Positions 47,094 through 56,811 of a stretch of 64,000 nucleotides of DNA are shown here, one piece after another. The notes under the pieces were generated by a model. It saw nothing but the letters and a program-made list of their open reading frames with translations. It was not told where the DNA came from and did not search any database. Both the position numbers and the translations under genes were made by a program. The DNA is taken from NCBI GenBank assembly GCA_963556255.1, contig OY744607.1, positions 44,009,452 to 44,073,451 of the forward strand, in the 5' to 3' direction. How positions within the stretch are numbered: position 1 is the first letter of the stretch; every line of letters starts with the position of its first letter. The DNA is from Allolobophora icterica (Eukaryota; Annelida; Clitellata; Crassiclitellata; Lumbricidae).

Positions 47094-47780
47094 TTAAATA
47101 CTTGCCTTGGGCTTATAGAAGCGATCGAACCCGCAACGATATTTTCCATCGTACACCTTGGACGTCAAATCTATGACTGCGAATCCATATGGTTGGGCAG
47201 CGCACTCGCTGAAGAACGTACGGAATTCATCGAAAGACATGTCGCCGCCCACGAACGTATCGTGAATGGCTCGCAAATTTTTGCTGTCTTGGTTGAAGAG
47301 GACGATAAGATTAGCATTGTCACGGATCGCTTGCTTCGGAATTCGAAAATAATTCTGCGTTAAGTAGAAGCAGTCCGCGCCACCGTGTCGACCCATAGTG
47401 AAATACCTTTCAATGGGCGACTGTTTTTCAAGCATGACGTCATCGAACACTAGAAGGCTTCTGGCATTCTTATTTAATGATTCAACTGGAACTATTTCAT
47501 CTGAGCAAGAGTGAAAGGAAGCCACTTCCTTACCGGCAACTTTTTCGAGTTCTGTTATCCAGTCCCGAAGAAACTGATATTTTTCCTGTCCCAGAGACTT
47601 TGAGTATAGATAGAGCCGGTCAAAACGTAGGTACCCCTTCTTCAGAAGGAGGTTGAGTAGTAGGTTTGTTTTTCCACATCCGCTAGGCCCACAGATTATG
47701 CATCGTATGCTTGATGGCAACAACCAATGGTGGTGTTTTTTCCCATCGTCGGCTTCGAGATCGAAATTTGTTATTTCCAT
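47094..47780 (-). CDS. ATP: Genome packaging ATPase (A32/FtsK type), 228 aa
   Basis: Pumps DNA into capsids in the A32/FtsK-HerA family. Walker A GPSGCGKTN at residues about 31-39, Walker B SLLVFDDVM at about 109-117, then MGRHGGADCFYLTQNYFRIP with the sensor/arginine region. Start chosen at MEITNFDLEAD (47780) because the upstream extension (to 47927) overlaps the divergent gene and looks non-conserved. Confidence 0.92.
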   Translation of the reverse strand: MEITNFDLEADDGKKHHHWLLPSSIRCIICGPSGCGKTNLLLNLLLKKGYLRFDRLYLYSKSLGQEKYQFLRDWITELEKVAGKEVASFHSCSDEIVPVESLNKNARSLLVFDDVMLEKQSPIERYFTMGRHGGADCFYLTQNYFRIPKQAIRDNANLIVLFNQDSKNLRAIHDTFVGGDMSFDEFRTFFSECAAQPYGFAVIDLTSKVYDGKYRCGFDRFYKPKASI

Positions 47781-47818
47781 ATAGAGACAACGAGTTATGA
47801 TTGTATTCAACGAACACA
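47781..47818. promoter_or_regulatory. 38-bp divergent intergenic region
   Basis: Separates the leftward ATPase start from the rightward zinc-ribbon/PLA2 start. A shared bidirectional promoter or overlapping leaders must lie here or inside the genes. Inferred. Confidence 0.4.
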
Positions 47819-48367
47819 ATGTATTGCCTACGATGTAAGAAACATACTGAGACTTCAAATGAAACAATCGTCGAGTTACGAAACGGTCGGCCAGCCAAGA
47901 AGGGAACCTGTGCCGTCTGCGGTGCAAAGAAGAGCCAAATTTTGCCTTCTAAAGTGCGAAAGACTGGAGGTTCTTTACTGAATAGGGCCCTCAACGCTCT
48001 TCCTCTGCCTGAGATGCATATGAGCCTTCCATCCGGTATGTCTTCGGAAGATAATCCGGGAGGTTCTTTTCAGAACACGGGAAAGTACTCTTACTGTGGA
48101 CCATTCACAAAACTCGACAAACGGCTGTCACAGCGATATCACGGTGTTAATCAGCTCGACCGTGCGTGCCTCCACCACGATGTGGCTTATGCAGTTCATA
48201 AAGATACCCCAGGGCGTAACCACGCAGATGACATCCTCGCTGCAGCCGCGTCGAAGATCGCACTCACCGATGAAACTCCGGATTATGAGAAGAAGGATGC
48301 CCGGCTCGTATCGGCCATTATGTCAGCGAAGTCGAGGCTAGGGATGGGTGTTGGACGGCGGCGCTAA
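47819..48367 (+). CDS. Zinc-ribbon plus phospholipase A2-like protein, 182 aa
   Basis: Start MYCLRCKKHTET (47819). The N-terminal half has CLRC and CAVC pairs about 28 residues apart (DUF5679-like zinc ribbon). The second half has YCGPFTKLDKRL (calcium-loop type), LDRACLHHDVAYAVHKD with the catalytic HD pair and a later HADD acid, the pattern of the parvovirus VP1 phospholipase A2 domain. In parvoviruses it opens endosomal membranes during entry; the same role here is an inference. Ends in RRR. Confidence 0.85.
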   Translation: MYCLRCKKHTETSNETIVELRNGRPAKKGTCAVCGAKKSQILPSKVRKTGGSLLNRALNALPLPEMHMSLPSGMSSEDNPGGSFQNTGKYSYCGPFTKLDKRLSQRYHGVNQLDRACLHHDVAYAVHKDTPGRNHADDILAAAASKIALTDETPDYEKKDARLVSAIMSAKSRLGMGVGRRR

Positions 48368-48420
48368 TGAAAATCATTTGTGTATGTGTTTACCTGTTTG
48401 TAATATATAGTATTACTGAA

Positions 48421-49434
48421 ATGTCTAAGCACCTTTCAGCCGTCTATTACAGCCCTAGAGGTTACTGGCGAGGTAAGGCTGCGGTGAAGAAACTAGCCGT
48501 GGCCGCCAAAGTTTCCGAGGCCGAGGCTCGCGATTGGCTGAAGAAACAAGCTGTGTGGCAGATTTATCTACCCGTTCCACGCCGCATACCGCGTCCAAAG
48601 TTCGAGGAAACTCGACCAAACGCCGTACACCAAGCCGATCTCTTGTTTTTACCTCACGATAAAGTAGGTCGAAAGACTTATAAATACGCTCTCACTGTTG
48701 TTGATGTTGCCTCACGATACAAAGAAGCTGAACCGTTGATCAACAAAAGTGCGACCGAAGTCGCCGCCGCTTTAAGCCGGATCTATAAGAGGGGCCCATT
48801 AACTTGGCCTCGACTCTTTCAGGTCGATCCTGGACGCGAATTTATGGGTGATTTTACACCATTGCTGACGAAGCACGACGTTCTTGTAAGACGCGGACAG
48901 GCCGGAAATCATCGCCAACAGGGCATCGTTGAACGCTTTAACCGTACTCTAGCTGAGCGACTCTTCGGTGCTCAATACGCTCAGGAATTGCTCCTGGATG
49001 CAAGGGGGTCATCCGAACGGTCAGTGGAATGGGTTCGACGATTGCCCGAAGTTGTAGCTGCACTAAACGATGAGCCGACGCGCTTGCTCGACATGAAGCC
49101 GGTTGAAGCGATGAAAGCTGCTAAAGTGACACAGAAGCCCTCTCATTCACAAATGAAAACTCGTTTGTGGGGAATGGATGAGCCTATTCTCGGACACGAC
49201 GTTCTCGTCCGCTATTTGTACGCTCCCGGCGAGCTCGAAGGTGGAAGCAAACGTGCCACCGATCCTAACTGGTCGCTCACCATCCACGCTATTTTGGATG
49301 TTGTTCGGCAGGCTGGTAAACCGGCTTTATACCATCTAGTTGATGGGCCTGGCCGCGGTTTTGTGCGTGAGGAGCTGCTTCTGGTGCCTATGGGCACTGA
49401 GCTACCCCCCGATAGAATACTCAACCGTCGTTGA
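48421..49434 (+). CDS. INT: DDE integrase (retroviral-like), 337 aa
   Basis: Inserts the element into the genome. rve core with Asp73 in HQADLLFLP, Asp136 in FQVDPGREF and Glu171 in QQGIVERFNR, i.e. a D-D-35-E type spacing. The C-terminal domain includes RYLYAPGELEGG. Start chosen at MSKHLSAVYYSPRGYW (48421), since the upstream extension to 48367 is a hydrophobic stretch not expected in this family. Its 3' end overlaps the convergent PolB end by 14 bp. Confidence 0.93.
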   Translation: MSKHLSAVYYSPRGYWRGKAAVKKLAVAAKVSEAEARDWLKKQAVWQIYLPVPRRIPRPKFEETRPNAVHQADLLFLPHDKVGRKTYKYALTVVDVASRYKEAEPLINKSATEVAAALSRIYKRGPLTWPRLFQVDPGREFMGDFTPLLTKHDVLVRRGQAGNHRQQGIVERFNRTLAERLFGAQYAQELLLDARGSSERSVEWVRRLPEVVAALNDEPTRLLDMKPVEAMKAAKVTQKPSHSQMKTRLWGMDEPILGHDVLVRYLYAPGELEGGSKRATDPNWSLTIHAILDVVRQAGKPALYHLVDGPGRGFVREELLLVPMGTELPPDRILNRR

Positions 49435-52400
49435 TTTTGTAGTGCCCATATGCCAGCGTTGTTATCCCGTCCGGAGATATCCACTTTTTTGTGTCTAATG
49501 GAGAGAGGCTGATCTTATTCTGCTCGTACACTCCGATCTGGTGGTCGTGGCTTCTAATCACGACTTGTGTGTGCCGCATCTCTTCTCGTTCGAACAGGCA
49601 CTCCTTGTATAGCTCGTGGTGCAGATCCTTCTTCACAACTGCTCTCTGAACGCCTTTAGCTTTCCTGATCTCTGAACCACCCGATTTTAAGATCGAGTAC
49701 ATCTTCGGACGCAGTCCCACGAATTCGGCTATGGCAACTCCGTTACATTCATCCTTGAACTTGCCCACGACTTTCTTGTTCTCGACGTCGTAATAGGGGC
49801 TGTCTCTTGGAAACTCTGAGAGGTCGTATAGGTGTTTTTTATTCCACATATCGGCGTAAGCGTTCGGAGTTTCCACCTGAAATAAGAGGCTATCTGTGTC
49901 TGTATATAGCAACTGGGCTTTTTCTCCGTACTCGTTTTTTACATCGTTGTACCAGAAGTCGTACATGAGGTGCTTGCTGAGGTCGAGGACAGCCTGGCCG
50001 ACATATACAGGTCTGTTTAACTTGAGCTTGCTCTTCAAACTGTGAATCGCGGCGAGTTGGTCGTTGAAGATTTTGTGTGATATGTAGGCCGGGTCCGCAA
50101 TTAGTTTACGAAGTTTGTCAACTTTTGAGGTCGGGACCAGGTTGACCCTGATTCTTTTTCTAAGATTTTCCATGGTTTTTCCGAAAACTGCATTATTAGC
50201 CAGTTTGAAGAAATCCTTCTCAAACTCCGACGTTGCCTTCGCTCTCAATTTCGTGTTCATCTCGATATATGGAGCCATCCACGCCTCCTGTCTAAATTTA
50301 ATGGCACGATGGATCTTAGAAACTCGCAGCCCCAACGAGTGATATAGTTTGAGATTTCTATAATGGACCACATACCGCTCCTTAGGTCGCAGGCTTGGTA
50401 CTAACTTCACATGCTTTGTGAACTTGCCTCCCAACTCGTTCATAAGCACATTCTGATAGTCACTCAACCACTCCTCTTGGACTGTCAGGGTCTCCGGTGC
50501 TAGGGGATAGTCGCTATGTGATTCGTGGAGGTGCTCCGGGTACCCGAGATCGACTTCAAGTAGGAAGCCTTCAGGCGCGTCATCTGGAGTTTCCAACACT
50601 TCATCGAGAGTTGGACTTGCCCAGCTAAATCCTCCAACTGGTAATGGCTGTTGCATCGCCCAGCCGTACAGGTTATTAGCGTCGAGATACATGATCCAGT
50701 TTTCTGGCTTCGTGGTATCGTAGTCGGGGCATTGTGGGTTGTTGGCTTTTGCGAAGCGCTTAGATACCATCGAGATTCCACCTCGGAGACCTTTCTCTAC
50801 GAACAAATGCATATCTATATCGGTTAAAAGTTCGAGCTCGATCTTCGTCTTTTTCAACAAAGCGTCCCAGGCCATTCCTGGCAGGCTGAAGTAGTTAGCC
50901 GGGTCCAGACTGTAGTGCTTCATCGATGTGGATCTGAAGGTTTCGAAGACATCTGCGAGTAGAAGTACATCCGTGCGGAGATACAGGTCGTGATAGTCGC
51001 CCAGAGTTTTACAGTCGAATTCGTTCCATACTCTTTGGGCGTGTTCATAATCCGCATCAGAGATGTTCTCTCGGGACAGCCTGCTGTAGAACGCTTCTTT
51101 GGGTGGAAGTCGGTCTTCTTCGAAGCGGTGGTAATCGTCAATGTGCTCGTAACAATATACGCCCTTTCGCCTCAAAAGATCTAGTTTTGTCCTGTCGTTG
51201 TGAACGAAATTTTCCTTTATATATGCTGTTGTGACTTTCAGATCTTCCAGTGATAGGTTTCCTGATAATTTATCCAACGAGCTGTTTAGAAACTGGAGAC
51301 TATCAATGAACTGTAGTTGTCCTATGTTGAATGTCATGTATTTCTCCATATTGTTTGGAATACAGTTAATTTCAGTTTCCTCATCCTGTGCGGCCTCACA
51401 GCTACCTATCGCTTGCATTATGAGGTGGCTGTCGTAACCTCGCAGATTGTGGAAGACCACCGGTACCTTACACTTATCTGGATATATTCGAAGTTTGAGG
51501 TTGCAAGCGTTGTGAGCAGCACCTCGGTACTTACCGGTGATGTGACAGTGGTCGCGAACTCTATCCTCTTCGAGCGCTTCTCCGCAGATATGACATTCAG
51601 TAGCCTCGCGGAATGATTGGCGATCGGCCGGTGACATAACCATCTTAGCTGGGGTGGCCAGCCTTTGTTTGATAGAGGCCAGCTCGCCTTGTAGTCGCTG
51701 CAGGAACTCTGGCACGGCGTTCTCTCCGCGATATAAAACTGGTTTCTTCGTGCGGCCGTCGCATCGAACCACTATATAACAGAAGCTGCATGGTTTCTGC
51801 TCGGCTATCTGTCTGGTATTGCTCTCGCTGGGGTTCATGACTGCACCTTCGATTGGTATGTTTAGAGCCTCGAAGTCTGCGTAAACGATATACGGGGCTC
51901 GCATCTGTTTGCAATGGTTCCGGAATTTGAGGATATTTTCATCCTCTTTTGGCATCTCAATCCGCTGAGGCTTCTCACTGATGCCCTGGCAATCTATGAT
52001 GTGCTCGCGCAAAAGGACTTCTGTGGAGAAGACATGCAGACAGCGGCGACAAGGATGTTTTCGCAATGTTTTTTTACTATTTTTATTAAGCATGCGGGCA
52101 AGGTCCTTAATCCAGACATAATGAAAATTTTCATTTGCGTCGTCGGTCAATAGTAGAAGGTCAATATTGTGGATTGCCGGCATACTTGAAATGTGAATCG
52201 GATATGGGCCTTTATCCCACCCAAAGACTGAGACGCTTATAGTTGGGTTTTGACGCTCAAATTTGTTTATATCCGTGACCTTTACTGGAAAACCAATATT
52301 TTCGAAATTAAGTTCACCGAGGTGGGCCTGATACTTAGTAGGGCGTTGAGGGTCCTTTTCTACTGGGCACATTGCGCTTAGTATGGCCCACTCGAAGCAT

Positions 52401-53164
52401 CGGTTATCTTTATTCTTTACATTAATAACCGAACGAGGGGGTATATACTTTGGTGTGGGAAAGTAGCTCCTGGCTCGAAATGGTTGATATTTTGCAACAC
52501 CAAGGTCTAGCGCTACGACCCGCCTCACTCTCCACCCCGACCCCTCATTGGTGTACTCTTCGAGAAGTTTTAGTACTTCGGCCTTGGCTTTCTGCACAGC
52601 CACTTGGATTTTACTCGCATTCGTAATTGGCGCTGCTTTGCTTCGAAAGTAGGCCGTATTGGTAATAGTACCCGGGGTCGCGTTTCCGTCGTACAACATG
52701 TCAACGGTCGGAGCCAGCTTTTCCAACTCAACTGTCAACACTTGCGAGTATTTCAGACCGTCTTGTTTCAACAGCTCTTCGTTGAGTTGCGCCTCAATGT
52801 TGTGCTCCATTGCACTCAAGAAAGCCAACGCATCTCTTTCCAGCCTGTGGTTAAGAGGTACTTCTGCACGGAAGTCTCTCAGATGCTGATTGGCGAGCTC
52901 TTTGTGTACTAGAAAGGGTGGTGGCCCACCTCTATCCTTCTTAATTAGGAGTGGGTCGAATTCTGCTAGAAGGGCCCTGCGTTTGGCCCCTCTATGCTTA
53001 CGCGCTGGAGGAATTGGCCTTGGAAGCAGTGGCTGTAGTAAGCGCCGCTTGACTGCGTCTGGAATGGGTTCGTCCAGGATTGATTGCAGTACTGCCCGAA
53101 GAGCTGGGGGACCAGTAAACTCACCCAGCAATTGTTCAATTTTTTCATTCGTAGACAATGCCAT
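49421..53164 (-). CDS. PolB: Protein-primed DNA polymerase B, 1247 aa
   Basis: Replicates the element. Exonuclease motifs YADFEA (428-433), FHNLRGYDSHL (571-581) and YLRTDVLLLADVFE (728-741); polymerase motifs YLDANNLYGW (A, 826-835), FKLANNAVFGKTMEN (B, 986-1000), YTDTDSL (C, 1087-1093). An extra CHICGEALE...HCHITGKYRG...NACN block at 524-555 is the recombination endonuclease VII zinc motif, and a C2HC finger (CRRCLHVF...HIIDC) lies at 372-392. The N-terminal 400 residues presumably hold the terminal-protein function. No breaks. TATAAAA lies about 26 bp before ATG. Confidence 0.96.
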   Translation of the reverse strand: MALSTNEKIEQLLGEFTGPPALRAVLQSILDEPIPDAVKRRLLQPLLPRPIPPARKHRGAKRRALLAEFDPLLIKKDRGGPPPFLVHKELANQHLRDFRAEVPLNHRLERDALAFLSAMEHNIEAQLNEELLKQDGLKYSQVLTVELEKLAPTVDMLYDGNATPGTITNTAYFRSKAAPITNASKIQVAVQKAKAEVLKLLEEYTNEGSGWRVRRVVALDLGVAKYQPFRARSYFPTPKYIPPRSVINVKNKDNRCFEWAILSAMCPVEKDPQRPTKYQAHLGELNFENIGFPVKVTDINKFERQNPTISVSVFGWDKGPYPIHISSMPAIHNIDLLLLTDDANENFHYVWIKDLARMLNKNSKKTLRKHPCRRCLHVFSTEVLLREHIIDCQGISEKPQRIEMPKEDENILKFRNHCKQMRAPYIVYADFEALNIPIEGAVMNPSESNTRQIAEQKPCSFCYIVVRCDGRTKKPVLYRGENAVPEFLQRLQGELASIKQRLATPAKMVMSPADRQSFREATECHICGEALEEDRVRDHCHITGKYRGAAHNACNLKLRIYPDKCKVPVVFHNLRGYDSHLIMQAIGSCEAAQDEETEINCIPNNMEKYMTFNIGQLQFIDSLQFLNSSLDKLSGNLSLEDLKVTTAYIKENFVHNDRTKLDLLRRKGVYCYEHIDDYHRFEEDRLPPKEAFYSRLSRENISDADYEHAQRVWNEFDCKTLGDYHDLYLRTDVLLLADVFETFRSTSMKHYSLDPANYFSLPGMAWDALLKKTKIELELLTDIDMHLFVEKGLRGGISMVSKRFAKANNPQCPDYDTTKPENWIMYLDANNLYGWAMQQPLPVGGFSWASPTLDEVLETPDDAPEGFLLEVDLGYPEHLHESHSDYPLAPETLTVQEEWLSDYQNVLMNELGGKFTKHVKLVPSLRPKERYVVHYRNLKLYHSLGLRVSKIHRAIKFRQEAWMAPYIEMNTKLRAKATSEFEKDFFKLANNAVFGKTMENLRKRIRVNLVPTSKVDKLRKLIADPAYISHKIFNDQLAAIHSLKSKLKLNRPVYVGQAVLDLSKHLMYDFWYNDVKNEYGEKAQLLYTDTDSLLFQVETPNAYADMWNKKHLYDLSEFPRDSPYYDVENKKVVGKFKDECNGVAIAEFVGLRPKMYSILKSGGSEIRKAKGVQRAVVKKDLHHELYKECLFEREEMRHTQVVIRSHDHQIGVYEQNKISLSPLDTKKWISPDGITTLAYGHYKINDG

Positions 53165-53326
53165 AATTATAAATTGTTTTATACTACTGTGGCAAACTTT
53201 TCCTTAATACAATAATTATGTCGTTTGTTCAAATGATAATTTTGTTTTACTGATGTTCGATTGTCGCTTGCTCGTCTGTATTATCTCAATACAATAACTA
53301 TGCCATTTGTTCAAATGATAATTTTT
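53165..53326. promoter_or_regulatory. PolB upstream region with 70-bp repeat
   Basis: About 70 bp (AATACAATAATTATGTCGTT...TCGCTTGCTC, 53206-53272) recur at 53288-53358, the second copy reaching into the 3' end of the zinc-ribbon gene. Probably the PolB promoter; the cause of the duplication is unknown. Confidence 0.5.
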
Positions 53327-53602
53327 TTATTCTACTGATATATTCGATAGTCGCTTCCATTCTTTATTAAATTCACGGACTAACCCACCACGTCGTATTC
53401 TTGATTGTATAGCATAATAGCCACACTTCATACATTCGCCTAAGTGGTTTTTAATACCCCTACCACATTTAGCGCAAGGTCTCGTCTCATAGCCATTTCG
53501 CAGCTGTGCTAAATGCTTGAAACAGTGCTCCCCAATACATCTGCGACAGCACAGATTTGTTTTACCTATAACTAACCACTTGCAGAAGTTTTGCCCTAAC
53601 AT
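53327..53602 (-). CDS. Small zinc-ribbon protein, 91 aa
   Basis: Cys-rich: LCCRRCIGEHCFKH (about 17-30) and PCAKCGRG...GECMKCGYY (about 42-63), enough for one or two zinc sites, followed by a basic helix (RIRRGGLVREFNKEWKR). Could bind nucleic acid. Only gene between the right TIR and PolB, same direction as PolB. Confidence 0.8.
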   Translation of the reverse strand: MLGQNFCKWLVIGKTNLCCRRCIGEHCFKHLAQLRNGYETRPCAKCGRGIKNHLGECMKCGYYAIQSRIRRGGLVREFNKEWKRLSNISVE

Positions 53603-53653
53603 TATGTTTTATGTATACCACAACCGATTCTTTTATTTAAATTGAAAAAATTC

Positions 53654-54325
53654 TGTCCGCGAACCGCGATATAAAAGTTTTCATCGTAGGTGGTTGGAGT
53701 AGTGAGTCTGTTATTCCTAGCGCACCACCGCCGTACGATTAGTGGGCTATAATTTTTACTGGCACACTCCAATGGTTTGGGCCGGCCTCGTGGGAGGGTC
53801 TCGGCCGGCAGCAAACGACACTCTTGCGGTTTGATGTGTTAGGGCAACCCACGATCCTTATTTTTTGGCTTTGGCCGAATTGGCTTAGAGACGGTCTTTA
53901 TATCAAAGGACTTCTATTGAGCCTGATTTCAAAGACTCACTTAACACCACGATTCAAAAGACTTCTAAGCCATGATAGCCATAGGCACTGCTTGGAAACC
54001 AATCTTTGATAAGGGTCTGTGGGCCCTGTCCCGAAGCCGCTCAGTGTGACACTGTGACACTTGTGACCATATTATCAGTCACAACTATGAAAATGGTCAC
54101 ACAAAGCGTTCGTGGGCCCTCAGGAGGCCCTGGAAGTCGGTCTGCTATAATTGTCCGTGGGTTTCAGGACCCTCTGGAAGCCTAGATGGTATAGATCGAC
54201 ATCCTCTTAATTCGGTGAGATAATGGGGTGGTGGGGACCAGAAAAACTGGGTGTTGTAGGCCAGTCAAAACTGGTTTTTAAACGTAATTACGGTACTGCG
54301 CTAAAAAAGACCTTTGACATCTACT
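53654..54325. repeat. Polinton right TIR (672 bp)
   Basis: Inverse of 38069-38740. Outer end ...GACATCTACT. The GTGAC palindrome lies at about 54063-54082. Confidence 0.95.
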
Positions 54326-54330
54326 TTTGT

Positions 54331-54674
54331 AGACAATAGGCCTAAGTGTTCTTAAACGTTTCAAGTGTGTTTTTTTGCAAATTATCTTTTAAAAACATAT
54401 TTAATATGATGTGTTCCATTCAGGGCAACTGGTCCAGTCAAGGCAACCATGTGGTCCATTTAAGGCAACAGGTTGCCTTGATTGGACCTATTACAGCTCT
54501 AGCTGTTTTAGTTATTTTTCATATTTACATGAATACTATCTGTTCCTTGCTTATTAACAACATAGGCTACTTGACATATTAGCCCATCATGTGGCATAAT
54601 TTCCTTTTAGAAATTCAGTAGCATTCATTCAGAAAACCTCAGTTTCCCTTAAGTGGTCCAATTATGGCAACTCT
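54331..54674. mobile_element. Outer inverted-repeat element, right part
   Basis: See 37384-38063. Contains several TGGTCCATT/TTGCCTTGATTGGACC motifs like those at the left, in opposite arrangement. Ends at ACTCT (54674). Confidence 0.55.
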
Positions 54675-54851
54675 AATATGAAGTATAATATGATCTGACT
54701 AGTTAAGTTTTAGCCAAATAATCGCAATTTACGATGTGAGGCTCTAAGGCATGAAGCGTCAAAATCTGAACAGCATGGTAAGATCTCTCAACGTCGTCTG
54801 CGGCAGAGCACCTATTGTAAGAAAACTTGACTTTTAAACTAACGCATAACG

Positions 54852-56538
54852 CAGGGGTGGGCAACATACGGCCCGCGAGCCATGTCCGGCCCCTGGGACC
54901 TTTGGACTGGCCCTTGACTTGTCTTTTAAATAAGCATTGTCCCTGGCACTTGGGAACCATTTATCCGGCCCTATATGTCTGGATTTTCTGTACGTAGGCC
55001 AACACCGTAGTAGCATAACAGTTCTGGATCGTGGTGCTCCAGAAGCTATTACTCTTTTCTATAACAGCCATTGGTTGCTGTCTACGACATCTAACTTTGG
55101 TTCTGTCTGTATGGTTTTTTTATTGTCATCATTACGAATGTTTCTTTATACGCATTCAGAGTTCAACAGCAGACGAATGTTCAATAACACAGTTGATAAT
55201 AATGCGACGACTACCAGTACTACTATTCTAACTCTTAATAAGTAGAATGCCTATAGTGTCTGCTTAACCTAGACATGTCAGCCTAATACAGATTGCGCAG
55301 TCTAAGCTACATTCTGCCTCGACCGACTGCTGACCGCTGACTCTCTTCTTGCTGACTGCTCCCTCTACTGAATTACACCTCTCAGTTATTCTCAGGTACA
55401 TGGTTAAGGTATACTCCTGATTGGTCCAGCAACCCATAAGCCTTTCTACCTTAGATTCTCAGATTGGCATTAGCTAAGCTATAGGGGGCCTACTGGAAGG
55501 TTGTCCTCATAGTCAAATCTACCTAAATCTACTGACGAATAGAAAACCTATCCTGACGCTGATGGATCACGTTCTAGAACCTTCTCCAGCTGTTAAATCG
55601 TTTATCTTCTTGACTAGATGTTTGGACTGGTGGATGCAGTTAATCTTAATCTAAAAATGTCATCACAAGATGCTATTTCCATCTCTGTAGGAGCCTCGAT
55701 GTCTAGACACTTATCTGTACTTCTCAGCTTTAACTAATACAGATTATTATCATAATTACTTTACATACGTAATTGTAACTCTGTTATAGTAGTTTCAGTT
55801 CAACGACACTGTGCGATAGCAAAGATCATTAGCGTCGTCCTCCTCCCTTATCAAGACTTGGGACTGTCACTACTAACAGAATACGAGCAGTGGCAGAGTT
55901 AGCCCGACCTTAAAGCATCTGTTTCTTTTTTGTTAAAAATCCGGCCCCTCGTCTAGTCAACTAGTATACTCAGTCATCAATGTAATGGCTCTCCGCATGA
56001 AACAAGACCACGGAGTGGGTAGGTTCGCAACTTATATTTGTGAACAGTTCTTCTCAAATATGCAGAAACTAAAAAATGCAAAAGCATATGCAGACTAACA
56101 GATGACAACCTTTCAATGAACTCTGAATTGCCACTTCGAACATTAGAGCTAACATTCCGGATTTGTCGCCGTGAAAAGAAGTGTCAGATCACACATTAGT
56201 CATTAAATATAGCACACCAAGCAAATGGATAGGGCTACATTGTACAGACTAACAGTTTTATATATTTTAAAAACTGAAGAAACTTAAAACATTTTGTTCT
56301 TATTGTAGTGTAGGACTGTATAAACATGTTTTCATCATAAAAATTATCTTCATTTACTTAAAACTTTAAGTTTAACCTAAAGGTAATTCCGCAATATTTA
56401 GTTTGAATTAAATTAATATTGACTCATTTTCTGGGGGAAAATAAATCTACAAAAATTAGCCCGCGATTGACATACGGTCCATGAGCTGCCTTTAACATCT
56501 TAGGGCGGCCCTCTGTTAAAAGAAGTTGCCCATGCCTG
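54852..56538 (+). mobile_element. hAT transposon relic upstream of SDR copy C
   Basis: 1687 bp. Ends CAGGGGTGGGCAAC and the complement of CAGGCATGGGCAAC (12 of 14), followed on both sides by GGCCCGCG/CGCGGGCT-type sequence, the typical ends of Charlie-like hAT elements. AACTAA occurs at both flanks, but a clean 8-bp duplication is not visible. Absent from the matching site of copy B (about 14905). Confidence 0.75.
56000..56190 (+). pseudogene. hAT transposase C-terminal relic
   Basis: A rightward reading gives TYICEQFFSNMQKLKNAKAY, then a stop, then TDDNLSMNSELPLRTLELTF. This fits the hAT dimerisation domain (Y.CE..FS.M...K....LTD..L...LR). Only this fragment is recognisable. Confidence 0.65.
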
Positions 56539-56811
56539 AACTAATTATTCTGCGCAAGACTGGGCAGTTTGGGTGGTAAGATTGCGTTTGATGAAAAAAA
56601 TTGCTTAAACCATATAATGGAGTTTCACGCGGGGATTTTAGAATATTGTGTAACGATCAAATGTTTTTATTGAAATATGAGTTCATAATGGCAGCGTAAT
56701 ATATGAGGATGCATGGCTACCAGTGCTGAGGGGTTAAAATTAAGATAAGTCAATCTACAATATATTTGCAATTATTCCACCGTAGGAATTCAAGCAACTG
56801 AATCCTGAACG
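56539..56811. other. Proximal upstream flank of SDR copy C
   Basis: Closely matches 14925-15196 of copy B up to the ATG, so this is likely the conserved promoter and 5' leader. The hAT insertion lies about 275 bp upstream of the ATG. Confidence 0.6.

Larger units (their letters stand above)
38069..54325. mobile_element. Maverick/Polinton virus-like element
   Basis: 16,257 bp with 672-bp TIRs starting AGTAGATGTC, a near 6-bp target duplication (TTTGT at 38064-38068 and 54326-54330) and a full gene set: protein-primed PolB, DDE integrase, adenain-like protease, A32-type packaging ATPase, major and minor capsid proteins and accessory virion genes. Apart from the protease start, no gene is broken, and the TIRs differ at only about one base, so the insertion is recent. 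Polintons are considered integrated relatives of adintoviruses and adenoviruses. Confidence 0.97.
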
